Positions 27,601 to 34,851 of a stretch of DNA of 64,000 bases are shown piece after piece. Both the position numbers and the translations under genes were made by a program. Position 1 is the stretch's first letter; each line of letters begins with the position of its first letter. Below the pieces are notes generated by a model. That model made no database searches, had not been told where the DNA came from, and was given only the letters and a program-made list of their open reading frames with translations. The stretch comes from Betaproteobacteria bacterium (GTDB lineage Bacteria; Pseudomonadota; Gammaproteobacteria; Burkholderiales; Rhodocyclaceae). The stretch covers positions 1 through 64,000 of the forward strand of contig JAHRYN010000002.1 in the NCBI GenBank assembly GCA_020621405.1. Direction: 5' to 3'.

Positions 27601-29369
27601 CCGGCATCGCGTCCCTCGACGATCTGCGCCAGTTCGCGCGTGCGGTCGGCGACACCGGTATAGACGCGATCAGCCAGCGCATCCTCGACGGCCTGCGTGC
27701 GGCCGTCGGCCGACCTGACCTGGCTGTAGTTCACGGTGCCTGCACCGTAGGTCACCGTTCCGCCGGAGAGATCGATGTGGCTGGCCGAATGGGTACGCAT
27801 GTCGCCATCCGACACGACAACGAACTGCCCGCCTTCGACGCTCTTCTCGCCGACCGTGCGTTCGATGCCGCCGACGTAGCCCGACACGTCGACCAGCTGG
27901 GTTCCCTTGCGGGCATCGACCCACATCTCCTTGCCGAACAGGGCCTTGCCGTATTCGGCATCGCGCAGCAGCGGCGAGTCCTTGACCTCGTTGCCGCGCA
28001 GTTCGACGCGCACGATTTCGCGGTCGGCGTCCGCCCTGGCGTCCACACCCGACAGATCGATGTCGGTGCCCCGGCCCAGATAGACACGCGGCAGCACCGA
28101 CGGATGGCTGTCGACGCCGCCGTCGCGGCGCGCAGTCATGCGCAGCACGCCGGACGGCGCATGGATGGCCGCGCCGCTGCCAGACGCGGCAGCATCCTCC
28201 AGCACGATCTCGCGGCCGTAGAGGTTCACCTCGGACTTCCGGAACAGCACGTCGTCACGTATCCGCGCATCGGCGGTGGCGTCGTCCGGTCTGACTTCGA
28301 TCACGCTGCCGGCGGCCAGCTCGACCCGCCCGGTGCGCTGGCCGATCGGCACCGACTGGCCGGTGGCGAGCGGCGCCGCGTCGGGAAAAATTTCATCGCG
28401 GTCAAGCGCACTGATGTTGTCGCGCGCCTTCAGATAGACCGTGCCGTTGAGCGTGACCGACGTGGTGGCACGCGCAGCGCCGGCATGGCGGATGTTCAGG
28501 CCGACCAGCGTGATGTTGCCGCGGTCGGACAGCATTTCGCTGGCCGCTTCGGTCGTCACCTTGCCACCCTGATCGACTTCGACCAGGAAGCCGCGCAGGC
28601 GGCTGTCCAGCGGGTCGGCGATATAGATCTTCTCGCCGGCTGCCAGCACCACCTGGCCTTCTTCCGCCGAAATGTGGCCGGCATTCGTGACGTTGGGCGC
28701 CGCGAGCAGCACGCGGCCGTTCTTCGCCGCGACGATGCGCGCGCCGGCCGCCACCGTGATGTCGCCGGTCGCCAGACCCGCGCGGTCGGCATCCGTGAAC
28801 TTCGACAGCGCCGGCCCCTGCGAACCGAGCGAATTCAGTGCCCGGGCGAGCAGTTCGTCGTTCAGCTTCAGCGTGGAGCCGACCAGACCGCCGACATCCA
28901 CCTGGGCATTGGCACCGAACAGGATGCCGGCCTGATTGAACAGGAACACCTGCCCCTTTGCCGTCAGCGCACCGTTGATCTCGCTGCGCGGACCGCCGGG
29001 GGCGACCACGTTGATCGCGCGCATCGCCGCACTGGACTGATCGAAGTGAACCGAACTGCCGCGCGCGATGTTGAAGCTGTTCCAGTTCAGCATGACCGCG
29101 TTGCCGGTCTGCTTCACCACCATGCTGTTGGCGGTCTGCGCGAGCGTCGCGGTGCCGGGCAGACGGGCGTCGACGAAATTCCGCGCCGCGACCGGCAGGT
29201 TTCCCGCCGCCAGCAGCGATCCGGAAAACCCGAGCGCACAGGCGGCGGCGAGTACCGTACGGCGCACCCGGCCAGTACTGCGCTTGCCGCGTGCCGCGAC
29301 GGTTTCGGCGACGGGCACCCAGCAACCCGACAGTTCGTTGAACACCAGACGGTAACGATTTCGATTCAT
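18681..29369 (-). CDS. Giant two-partner secretion exoprotein (filamentous haemagglutinin family, DUF3739)
   Basis: A 3,562-residue TpsA exoprotein secreted by the two-partner route. It has an extended signal peptide (ESPR) that begins MNRNRYRLVFNELSGCWVPV, with hydrophobic core VLAAACALGFSGSLLA. The TPS secretion domain follows (about 55-300) with WNSFNIARGSSVHFDQ, GQVFLFNQAGILFG and HAG-type repeats. Most of the protein is repetitive beta-helix sequence rich in Gly, Ala, Ser, Thr and Asp. The C-terminal part matches the DUF3739 haemagglutinin family. The tail is Gly-rich and charged, without a toxin domain I can recognise. The ATG at 29369 has an AGGAG site; the frame stays open upstream. 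Its transporter TpsB is encoded directly upstream. Confidence 0.92.
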   Translation of the reverse strand: MNRNRYRLVFNELSGCWVPVAETVAARGKRSTGRVRRTVLAAACALGFSGSLLAAGNLPVAARNFVDARLPGTATLAQTANSMVVKQTGNAVMLNWNSFNIARGSSVHFDQSSAAMRAINVVAPGGPRSEINGALTAKGQVFLFNQAGILFGANAQVDVGGLVGSTLKLNDELLARALNSLGSQGPALSKFTDADRAGLATGDITVAAGARIVAAKNGRVLLAAPNVTNAGHISAEEGQVVLAAGEKIYIADPLDSRLRGFLVEVDQGGKVTTEAASEMLSDRGNITLVGLNIRHAGAARATTSVTLNGTVYLKARDNISALDRDEIFPDAAPLATGQSVPIGQRTGRVELAAGSVIEVRPDDATADARIRDDVLFRKSEVNLYGREIVLEDAAASGSGAAIHAPSGVLRMTARRDGGVDSHPSVLPRVYLGRGTDIDLSGVDARADADREIVRVELRGNEVKDSPLLRDAEYGKALFGKEMWVDARKGTQLVDVSGYVGGIERTVGEKSVEGGQFVVVSDGDMRTHSASHIDLSGGTVTYGAGTVNYSQVRSADGRTQAVEDALADRVYTGVADRTRELAQIVEGRDAGQMTVSAPGMALDGRITATRTVGVTQRAPGRRWVSPGVSQTIGVPQAGRLFLSLLNTDRPQSVRFVNGTESRTLGQGSALPDELWLRSDLFSAGGIGSFVLTGAGKVTLPADVALDITSTALRDSTTGKWSNGSRFSVSATSFVLDGDINAAGGKVTLSTDAPNEGLSLAQRSVRFGADASISTAGRWMTDTRDTLGTYIATDGGSIVIDARGDLLLPAGSRLDVSAGARRALDGRISLGNAGSLSLLAGSRIDGASGVAGSFGDFYGMLTLGGELSGYAVSRLGKVGGSGTLTLRSAEVVIDGSATHNAAGSLYLAPALFSGRGFDDITIEGGNGVAIGHADGSSFRLAPQVTVRQLSVLPQGGLASLSGVGSVDALAREFRSDGINLSFKALSNTSGEVVLHRGATVAVDAGGSITLTGNRSVAVAGTLTAPGGSITLDQDLPRTVDTRDGDNYTGASVFVAPTARLDVSGSFVARPDLPYVDGTVFDGGDITLAARRGYLVIQDGAELRADGSSAVLRQRDGSSLVDTRIDSNGGHIALSAREGLYVDPLLSAKAGGSTAVGGSLSVRLAQEGFPWLDLQSLPAALSGPRVLDITQAGASGSAAFSAGAVPDAARHAGHGAFALNRLAGSGIVDLELGAVGATSHGAVRFASDVTQTLAGRLDIDAANLLGASGADVTLRAAVIDWHNVGRDQKDHAQATSVAPGDGTLDLRADLLSVSGNLAASGFSAVNMGARGDLRASAAPAYFASGATLSTSGNLTLTAAQLYPTSGSKYAFEVQNNAAGVLTVLHSGSQSGVAYSALGELTLAAPTIRQGGRVVAPLGSIRLLSQNISRTGAGAASVTRTGAAGGAVELAAGSVTSVSAAGMQLPFGQTTLSGKEWNYVIGALDILPLTATPQAGVTLNADNVLLRGADGGKAAARVDLSGGGDLQAWEWIPGTGGSADVLSAAKTSDSYAIVPALRNAYAPYDTSIYAEDVHGLRAGDAITLLSDVNGVAAGTYALLPARYALLPGAYLVKVAAGDQSILAGQSSRMPDGSVRVAARDARITSNGTASGGKNYVARLYSAEQVGKLAEYKLSDTGDVFSDGRSTQDAARLSLQVGSRLQLDGVLDTSHAATARGAQVDIAARALAVLGGGATARSGEVGIAFERLNALNAESLVLGGTRNGTDPETGVTQLDLRDTGSDGLALYGAKTVRVDTRSGAAGAGLNGPDIVIAARESVVLEEGSSVSASGGAHADALTLVGSGAAADGALLRVGSGELALPQRDAPAGQKGVLTLGSGARISGRSVVLDSTLNTENRGAVIKLPAADGTLALTGSTISVGEVTGNEGGLIFGNEALAALGNPSGLTLKSYGSLNLYGTVTLGSNALDRLTIDAIGIGGYRNAGKAQRIVARNIVLSDSRPLPSAASAFAAGTGNGVLTVSAQTVSFGNTPQASGSAAGFAVRGFDQVRIDASRGVVMSGKGQYAVDSAVRIDTPKISAATGASVELTATGALTLTGRGGVPGTDAGVGGALSLRAQTIAVQTLIDMPSGRISAAADGDVTLGVLPDGAGSGRIVAAGVLRDYLGRKVATPGGTVSLASANGNVVVQSGASIDVSAAADGGDAGAVSLSAPQGTVSVADGSLKAASTGGAAGGEFVVDAKAIASLDGMAAVSADFTRRWVARVRTGDTRLDGAIKAQEISIGTDAGSLTVAGLLDASGPDKGGRIDLSARRASSYANGLASGVGDVVLAAGARLDARATTHVATAEGTAGEGGSVVIEASPFAAGGESGSAKGGTVRIADGALIDVGTQAKTEGGVTVASAARKGEVTLRSERRNNSSVAIAGDLGKAITGAGNVFIEGTRIYGGSTLSMTTANTHSNAFVTTANVAALRTVLGLPAANQKGATQYHIRPQVEFRATGDFTIAATDLAANTYLGGTEAGTLTVRAPGTLTVSGTLSDGFGKAKSGAVTNLLGALTSTGLTATSYFDLGTRDTAWALRLTSGADTAASNAMALRSLGTLEAEGKGDLVVAANAQVRTGAGTIDVAAGRDLKLAGAKSAIYTAGYQDARGTAFDVSTQLSIGTPGNRRAEYAMNGGDISVVAQRTVSAPESTQSAGSWLFRQGALADDGTLIASTSAGSLRNPTWYARIDQFDQGIATFGGGDITLRAGAGIRNVGVSTATSGRLFGDGGSLPDAKNLKVLGGGDIVVSAGGDIGSATFYVDRGHLLAQAGGAFASARQNGAGSVLLLGDASARLQAAGDIKVETVSSATMVQQLAASRTGGRESYFISYGADNRVDILSYGGSATLKNSAVPWGTGSLALWSGTRPLLPASLTLVAMGGDANVGNGMVLLPSTYNDLLLAARGSLNLATASGGASQIKIADIAPSNLPYIVRPAVTVNDLLLGRLLGTALVSGSYAHDAALNEARVVTPVRLVAENGDIDVPFGGSDLLLALYSPQPVLVDAGGDITNLTIRSQHFGADDVSRIRAGGNITFSAVQTAGVPSGNVAEGIQVGGRGKLEVIAGGSIDLANSFGIVTRGNFDNPALAEQGASILVQAGSRQFGASELLALLRPVTGSGLSIEPFDRIIVEVSGAGSIAQFLTPSASDDAKTQQLKTKVAALREVEQKRIATVVDRIDEAIVSWMRTQPGHAGAGDAALIAAFDALPANERGAFFDANRPLLSGLLNASLRYAGQLGDLLGTGKESFRPGYEAIAAAFPVPAAGDINLFASQIKSEQGGNVDLAAPGGAINVGVAGSGASAVAASRQGVFAIGAGEINALSGADFQVGPSRVFTMGGGDIQIWSSGGNIDAGKGSSTASATPPPQVVIRGDLVVLDISASVSGSGVRTLAKSPDIDLSATEIRVFAPDGAVIAQDAGFGGSNIFIAAREVIGDNIKGSVSGSATVAPAAPAAPAVAPPSEANKATDQAQGSTASGNREERERNSILTVELVGLGETATGAGDIPAGEGGSGGAGDGTAPGEGKRKDRDTRVN

Positions 29370-29518
29370 TGCAGACTCCTGCGGCCCGTGGAACGGGTCT
29401 GGAAATTCAGTTTTCCTGCTGCCGATGACGCTCCGGTGACGTGTCCGGAACCGATCGGTGCTGAGCGTGACGGGCGCCTCAAAGCGGAGGCCGCCACGCA
29501 CGGGTAATGAGGTGATGA

Positions 29519-31126
29519 TCAGAACTCGTAGGCCAGCTTCACCAGCAGACGCTGGTCGCCTTCGCGCGTGCGCCCGGCGCCCTGTGCCCCATCGCGCAGC
29601 GCCCAGGCCCAGTCGGCATCGAGCCGGAAGCCATGCGGTGCGGTCAGACGCAGCCCGAGTCCGGTACTTTCCAGCGCGGCACGCGGATCCTGTCCGGTCG
29701 CGGCCTGACGGATGCGCAGCCCGGCCCAGTCGTAGAACATCAGCGCCGACAGGCCGAACGCTTCGTCGAAGAACCGCTGCCGCGGCGTGCCCAGTTCGAG
29801 GCGGACCCGCTCGCCTTCGTCGCCCATGCGTTCCGATTCGAGATAGCCGCGTACCGAGTCGAAGCCACCGGCGGAGAACTGCTCGCTGTTGATCAGTGGA
29901 TCGTTGCTGCGCTGCAGGTCGCCCCGTGCCGACATCACCCAGCCGCCGGCAAACGGGTAGCTGGCTTCCAGTTCGAGCCGGCCGACCATGAAGCCCGGCG
30001 TTGCGCCGTCGCGCCGGCACGCGAACTGCTCGGCGCGCACGCCATTGCAGTCGATCATGCGTTCGTTCATGCCGTTGGCACCGGCGGCGACGGTCGCGCC
30101 CAGCCGCAGGCGGGCGCCGGAGTCGAGCGGCAGCGTGATGCCGTACTGGCCCGACAGCACCCAGTAGCGTACCGGCTGGCTCAGGCTGAAACTCGTTCCG
30201 CCGATGCCGCGCGTGTCCTGCTTGTTGTCCTTGTAGTCGACACCCAGGCTGATCGAGTGGAAGAAACCGCGACCGCGATCGGGCAACGGCAGCACGTAAC
30301 GCACGCCGACGGTGTCGCCACTGCCCAGCGACGCGGTGTCGAACTGGGTCGGGATGTTGCTGTTGGAATGCGCGTAATAGGCGGCGAGAATCGCGTCACC
30401 CAGCGGCGCCGAGTAGTTCAGGCCGAACACCTCGACCTCGTCGCGCTTGCGCGGAGAGGCGAAATACGAAAAGCCTATCGAGTGCCGGCGCTGCCACAGA
30501 TTGTCATAGCGCAGCGAGGCCTCGATGCGTCCGGTCTTCGTGTCGGCGCTGCGCTTGTTGTTCAGCTCCACCGAGCCATGGAAAGGCGACTGGTCTTCCA
30601 GCCTCAGTTCGACGTTGACCGATCCCGGCACGCGGCCGGGCTGCAGCAGCGGCGTCACGCGCAGGTCGGCGTTGTTGCCGAGCCGGCCGAGCTCCGCCTG
30701 CACCTCGGGAAAGTGCGGCACGCTGCCCTCGGCCAGCGAACCCACGCCCTCGCGCACCGTGCTCGGCAGCGTGTATTCGGCGCCGGTCACGCGCAGGCGT
30801 TCGACCTTGCCCTCGGTCACCTCCAGCGTGATCGCACCTTCGCCGGTGGATTGTTCCGGTATGCCGACGGCAACGGTCAGATAGCCGGCGTCCTGATAGA
30901 CCTTTTCGAGCGCAGCGGCGGCGGCATTCACGTCGGCGGCACTGCGTTTCGGCCCGAGAAAGGGATAGACCGCCCGCTCGACCGCATCGGCCGGCAGCAC
31001 GGTATTGCCCTCGACCACGAATTCGAGGATGTCGAAGCGCGCAACGTCCTGCGCCTGCACCACGGAAGCGGCCATCGCGATCAGCACCGCGATGCACCGG
31101 ATGACACCTATCAACGGATGCGACAT
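29519..31126 (-). CDS. TpsB/ShlB-family two-partner secretion transporter
   Basis: A 535-residue outer-membrane pore that recognises and exports the TpsA protein. It has a signal peptide (ending VVQAQ) and two POTRA domains (about 30-190; FDILEFVVEGNTVLPADAV and ITLEVTEGKVERLRVTG). A 16-stranded barrel follows, carrying the conserved loop-6 motif SVRGYLESE and ending LLVKLAYEF with the terminal Phe needed for BAM assembly. I chose the ATG at 31126, at the signal peptide. It lies 149 bases before TpsA on the same strand, so they are a pair and likely an operon. Confidence 0.94.
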   Translation of the reverse strand: MSHPLIGVIRCIAVLIAMAASVVQAQDVARFDILEFVVEGNTVLPADAVERAVYPFLGPKRSAADVNAAAAALEKVYQDAGYLTVAVGIPEQSTGEGAITLEVTEGKVERLRVTGAEYTLPSTVREGVGSLAEGSVPHFPEVQAELGRLGNNADLRVTPLLQPGRVPGSVNVELRLEDQSPFHGSVELNNKRSADTKTGRIEASLRYDNLWQRRHSIGFSYFASPRKRDEVEVFGLNYSAPLGDAILAAYYAHSNSNIPTQFDTASLGSGDTVGVRYVLPLPDRGRGFFHSISLGVDYKDNKQDTRGIGGTSFSLSQPVRYWVLSGQYGITLPLDSGARLRLGATVAAGANGMNERMIDCNGVRAEQFACRRDGATPGFMVGRLELEASYPFAGGWVMSARGDLQRSNDPLINSEQFSAGGFDSVRGYLESERMGDEGERVRLELGTPRQRFFDEAFGLSALMFYDWAGLRIRQAATGQDPRAALESTGLGLRLTAPHGFRLDADWAWALRDGAQGAGRTREGDQRLLVKLAYEF

Positions 31127-31170
31127 GTCTGCCTTGAAGCTGGTGGTCACATGAACCCGATCAAGCAAAC

Positions 31171-31190
31171 GGCCCGCCGGAGGGCGGGCC
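31171..31190 (-). terminator. Hairpin after PBP-like gene
   Basis: A perfect 8-bp GC stem (GGCCCGCC / GGCGGGCC) with a 4-base loop lies 55 bases beyond the stop of the binding-protein-like gene and upstream of tpsB. The following tract on the minus strand is GTTTGCTTG, only weakly T-rich. It may terminate or attenuate transcription into the secretion genes. Confidence 0.55.
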
Positions 31191-31244
31191 GCAGGAAACC
31201 GACCTTCCGGCATACGGAAAAGACGCACGCCGGAAGACAACTGC

Positions 31245-32813
31245 TTAGTTGCCGATGTACTTCAGCGGCGAGCAGGTGTTGGCGCTACGCGAGAACTTCG
31301 ACACGTACATGTCCGCGAAACGCGCACCGCTGCCGTCCGTGGCCGAACCGGCCGCGTTGGTCAGGCCGGCGTAGTACTGCGGCAGCGAGGCGAAGGCTTC
31401 CGGCGTCGACACCTTGGTGCCGAAGTTTTCGAAGTTGCCGGTGAAAGTCGGCGAACCCGCACGCTTCACGAATTCCTCGGCAAATGCCTTCTGCACGCCG
31501 GCGATGGCCGGAACGGTGTCACCGTGCGCGTTGGTTACCGGCACGCTGCGCGACTGCATCGACACTTCCACCACGAAGTCATACTTGCCATTCAGCAGGT
31601 TGGACTTCGACGGGGCGATACCGGTGGCGCCGGCGGACGACGACAAGGTCTTGTTGATCGAGTCGTAGTTGTAGGTGCCGGCACCGTCCAGGTGGCGGAA
31701 GCTGAAACCGTTCGTTGCGGCGCTGGTGTAGGAATCCAGTGACAGCACAGCGATCGCCTTGCGTGCGTTGCCGCCACTGAAGGTCGCCTTGAACACGCGC
31801 GGAGCACCATCTTCCGAGTCCCACGACGTGAAGGTGTGGTCGGTACCTGCATTGGCGGCCTTCATGCAGTTGCGCACATCGCCCGAACCCGAGTTCTCGA
31901 TCACGGTGTAGCCAGCCGACACATCGATGATGTACGGGTCGGCAGTCGTGCCGGAGCCACCCGCCTTCCAGCCTGCGCTGTCACTCATGCGGGCGGGCGG
32001 AACCACGCCGCCTTCCTGGGAGGCACACGGGAAATTGCCGAAGAACCAGTTGTACGAAGTCTGCGTGCCCGAACCTTCGACACGACGGCAGACAGCGACG
32101 TCACCGGACAGCGACGGATCAACCTTGTCCCAGCTGGTGATCTGGCCGTTCAGCATCGCACCGTAGGTCGAGCGCGACAGGTAGGTCGAAGCCGGTACGT
32201 TGTTGGTGGCGGCCAGTCCCATCATGACCTGATTGACCGGGGTGACGGCCATGCGGGCGATTTCATCGGCAGTCAGCGCCGGTTGATCATTCTCGGTGTT
32301 GTACGGCTCCTGGAACAGGACCGGCTCGACGTCGGACACGCCGAAGTCCGGAATCAGACCGGCATTGGCGGTATCGCCGGCACCCGCGTATCCCGGAGCA
32401 CCCGGATCGAGCGAGGCAGTCACCGCGCAGGAGAAGGGGCTTGCCTTGGTGCCGGCACCGCTCAGGCAGCTGTTCAGATTGATCGTCGCAACGCGTTCGG
32501 CGCGGGCAACCGGACCGACGCCGAAAGCCGAGCCGCCGGCCGAACGCTTGATGAATACGACCTTGGTACCGTTGGTGATGCCCGGAATGCCGTTGGCCGA
32601 ACCCGCGAACGCCTTGTAGTTCGAGGCGTTGTAGTGGGTGACGCCGGTCATCATGCCTTCGGCAATGTCGGCCAGGAAGTTGTCGGGCGCCGAGGCGCCG
32701 GACAGGTAGACCACGTTGTGGGCAACGCCACCGATGGTGAGGGTGCCGGCGGCCTGGGCGGCGAAGCCGGCGGCCATGGTGGCGACGGCGAAAGCGATGT
32801 GCTTCAGTTTCAT
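31245..32813 (-). CDS. Secreted periplasmic-binding-protein-like (PstS-like) protein
   Basis: A 522-residue exported protein. The signal peptide (MKLKHIAFAVATMAAGFAAQAA) has a good GGAGAG site before it. The mature start LTIGGVAHNVVYLSGASAPDN resembles the ligand loop of phosphate-type binding proteins, followed by VTPVNQVMMGLA and LSRSTYGAMLNGQITSWDKV, which fit the hinge region of the PstS-like fold. Insertions with several Cys residues (for example NSCLSGAG, VCRRVEGSGTQ) make it longer than a transport PstS. No ABC transporter is adjacent. It may be secreted or surface-bound; the ligand is unknown. It sits between a TPS pair and a PEP-CTERM gene. Confidence 0.75.
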   Translation of the reverse strand: MKLKHIAFAVATMAAGFAAQAAGTLTIGGVAHNVVYLSGASAPDNFLADIAEGMMTGVTHYNASNYKAFAGSANGIPGITNGTKVVFIKRSAGGSAFGVGPVARAERVATINLNSCLSGAGTKASPFSCAVTASLDPGAPGYAGAGDTANAGLIPDFGVSDVEPVLFQEPYNTENDQPALTADEIARMAVTPVNQVMMGLAATNNVPASTYLSRSTYGAMLNGQITSWDKVDPSLSGDVAVCRRVEGSGTQTSYNWFFGNFPCASQEGGVVPPARMSDSAGWKAGGSGTTADPYIIDVSAGYTVIENSGSGDVRNCMKAANAGTDHTFTSWDSEDGAPRVFKATFSGGNARKAIAVLSLDSYTSAATNGFSFRHLDGAGTYNYDSINKTLSSSAGATGIAPSKSNLLNGKYDFVVEVSMQSRSVPVTNAHGDTVPAIAGVQKAFAEEFVKRAGSPTFTGNFENFGTKVSTPEAFASLPQYYAGLTNAAGSATDGSGARFADMYVSKFSRSANTCSPLKYIGN

Positions 32814-32906
32814 GTGACTCTCCGTGTAGGTGGGTGGGCGGATGCGCAGACGCTCCGCCTGTGCGCCGGGACGATGCAGCGGCACCGTCAGGCGCGTTCA
32901 ATGCAT

Positions 32907-33770
32907 TCAGGCGCGGCGATTGCGGCGGGCGACGAAACCCAGCATGCCCAGGCCGGCGAGCAGCATTGCGTAGGTTTCGGGTTCCGGCACGGCCGTTACC
33001 AGAGCGACCTGCAGGTGGTAGCCATCGGCTGCCGAGTAGACCTTGGCCGCGACTTGCTGGCCGGTGGCGCTGGTCAGCGCAGCAAAGCGGCCGGCAGCCG
33101 TCGATGCCGTCGACGTGGTCGAGCTGACGACGTACATGTTCAGCTTGTCGCTCAGGCTTCCGGTGTTGGTGTAGCCGCTGCCGCCGAGGTTGGAACCGAA
33201 GGTCGCGACGTTGCCTGCGTAGGCGGTGCCGTCAGCGGCGACGGTCAGCGCGAAGCCATCGTCGGTGACGACGCCGCCGACGTTGGTGCCCTTGCTGTTC
33301 AGCGCGCCGGTGTATTGATCAACGAAATTGGCGCCATTGATGACCTGGGTGTTGGTCAGCGCAGCAGCCGGCGCTTGCGACACCGTCTGCACGATGCGCT
33401 TGATGCCCGACGTTTCGGCCGAGATCAGGTTCCACTTGACTGCAGCCGGGCTGACATTGCCCAAGAAGTCGCCGAAGCTGGGCAGTGCCAGATCAAACAG
33501 GACGCCATTGGCCGGCTTGACCACCAGCGTGGTGCCGATCAGCGAAGCCGTGTTGGTCGAGCCAATCAGGCTGTTCATGCGGACGTTCGTGCCATAGACG
33601 TCGTCCCAGCCCAGATCGGACAGGTCGTAGCTGTAACCCTTGCCTGCCGCCGAATCAAAAGCCGAGAACACGAACTCGGTGTTGCCGGTCGAACCGCCGG
33701 TGATAGAGGCGCTGGCCATGCCGGACAGGCCGAGGGCCAGGGCGGCTGCGAGCAGTTTGGTATTGAACAT
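32907..33770 (-). CDS. PEP-CTERM domain protein
   Basis: A 287-residue exported protein. It has a signal peptide (MFNTKLLAAALALGLSGMASA), a Ser/Thr/Gly/Asn-rich beta-type mature region and a classic C-terminal sorting signal: VPEPETYAMLLAGLGMLGF followed by ARRNRRA. That tail is processed by exosortase in exopolysaccharide-producing Gram-negatives. No exosortase gene is in the window. An AGGAG-type site (GGAGAAATAC) precedes the ATG. The upstream 420 bases carry a striking inverted repeat that may be its operator. Confidence 0.92.
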   Translation of the reverse strand: MFNTKLLAAALALGLSGMASASITGGSTGNTEFVFSAFDSAAGKGYSYDLSDLGWDDVYGTNVRMNSLIGSTNTASLIGTTLVVKPANGVLFDLALPSFGDFLGNVSPAAVKWNLISAETSGIKRIVQTVSQAPAAALTNTQVINGANFVDQYTGALNSKGTNVGGVVTDDGFALTVAADGTAYAGNVATFGSNLGGSGYTNTGSLSDKLNMYVVSSTTSTASTAAGRFAALTSATGQQVAAKVYSAADGYHLQVALVTAVPEPETYAMLLAGLGMLGFVARRNRRA

Positions 33771-33896
33771 GTATTTCTCCAGGATAAAGGTGTCGTGGGT
33801 GGATTTCGGACTTGCTCCAAACCTCCCTGCTCCACGAGGAAGCAGGTGAATCGTGATCGGCTGGCGTTACAGTCACCGACGTGAAGAAACCCGGAT

Positions 33897-34020
33897 GAAT
33901 GAGCCGAACGGACTATGTGCTGTAAAGAAATCCGTCCGTTATCGCCCCGTGAAGGTATCGATCCGCGATGACGGATTCGTTGCACGCGCGCCGGTTTTTC
34001 ATAGTCCGATCGGCTCATTC
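33897..34020. repeat. Long-range inverted repeat upstream of PEP-CTERM gene (candidate operator pair)
   Basis: Two 21-base arms (33897-33917 and 34000-34020) are reverse complements with a single mismatch. Their core is GAGCCGA(A/T)CGGACTATG. A shorter inner inverted pair, AATCCGTC (33929-33936) and GACGGATT (33970-33977), lies between them. The arm core ATAGTCCGATCGG recurs at 39840, upstream of the ExbB-fusion operon. Within the non-coding stretch 33771-34189 this is the only organised signal I see apart from a small hairpin at 34133. It could be a two-site operator, or a cruciform remnant of a small mobile element. Confidence 0.7.
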
Positions 34021-34132
34021 CGCCTAGTCCGCATCGACGCCGCGGCGTGCCGCAGCGGCTTTCCGGCGTGATCCGTTTCTGGCCTGCAAGCACTGCGAGG
34101 CGCACATCGCTCCCCGGCTTGCCACGCACTGC

Positions 34133-34153
34133 GGCCGGACGTGAGGTCCGGCC
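34133..34153 (-). terminator. Possible hairpin after the porin/coiled-coil genes
   Basis: An 8-bp perfect stem (GGCCGGAC / GTCCGGCC) with a 5-base loop lies 37 bases past the stop of the coiled-coil gene. There is no T-tract, so intrinsic termination is uncertain. Confidence 0.35.
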
Positions 34154-34189
34154 TGTAAAGCCATTCGTCACGATCGGCACGGTCGGTGC

Positions 34190-34849
34190 TCAGGGCAGTT
34201 GCGCGGAGGCGGAACGCCGTTCGTCCAGCCGGTCGCGGTAGGCGTCGATCAGGTTTTCCAGGCGGACCCGGCCGACCTGCGAGAACGGTTCGCCCTGCAC
34301 CATGCGGTCACCCAGCGTGCGGTTGCGGTAGTGGTCGAGCACTTCGATGCCGGTGCGGTAGAGCGCGACGTTGTCCTGCTCGCACTGGCCGAGCCGGCCG
34401 GCCAGCGCTTCGGAACGCGAGCGCGTGGCGCCGAGGTCCCGCTGCGCATCCTGCAGCGTGTTGCGCGTCTGCTGGAGATCGATTTCGCGGGCACCGAGCA
34501 GCTTGCGCGTGTCATCGAGCTGCTGCTGCAGCGTGTCGCGCGCGACGCGCACCTCAGCCAGTTCGCGTGCCGTCTGCTCGAGCTGCTTCTGCATGCTGCC
34601 GGCGCGCCGGCGCGCTGCCTGCGCATCCGCGTCGAGCCTGTCCAGATCGGTTTTCTGCGTCTGCTTCAGCGCCTGCAGTTCCGACGCGGCGGCCTGCCGC
34701 GCCTGCTGCTCGGCCGACAGCGCCTGCTGCAGCTGCTGGGTCTGCGCGCGCAGCCGGCGCAGCTGTTCCTGTTCGCGTGACGGCTTGTCCTCGCCGTGCA
34801 CAAGCGATGTGGCGAGCAGCAGGGCCGCGAGGAGGCTGATGTGTTTCAT
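34190..34849 (-). CDS. Periplasmic coiled-coil protein
   Basis: A 219-residue protein with a signal peptide (MKHISLLAALLLATSLVHG). A long Gln/Arg/Leu/Ala-rich coiled coil (about 22-150) follows, and then a short C-terminal domain (CEQDNVALYRTGIEVLDHYRNRT). It begins 2 bases after the porin stop, with a weak ribosome-binding site inside the porin end, so translation is probably coupled. I do not recognise a named family. Position suggests a periplasmic partner that bridges the TonB complex and the outer-membrane porin. Confidence 0.78.
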   Translation of the reverse strand: MKHISLLAALLLATSLVHGEDKPSREQEQLRRLRAQTQQLQQALSAEQQARQAAASELQALKQTQKTDLDRLDADAQAARRRAGSMQKQLEQTARELAEVRVARDTLQQQLDDTRKLLGAREIDLQQTRNTLQDAQRDLGATRSRSEALAGRLGQCEQDNVALYRTGIEVLDHYRNRTLGDRMVQGEPFSQVGRVRLENLIDAYRDRLDERRSASAQLP

Positions 34850-34851
34850 GG

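Noticed and set aside
23886-29507. A very long open frame (over 1,800 codons) on the plus strand opposite tpsA
   Set aside because: It is the antisense of a GC-rich repetitive gene. The translation is Arg/Gln/His-rich without any domain, while the minus strand has a signal peptide, TPS domain and ribosome-binding site.
33575-34180. Extra gene in the gap upstream of the PEP-CTERM gene
   Set aside because: The open frame overlaps the PEP-CTERM gene in another frame and its translation has no features; the gap looks regulatory.
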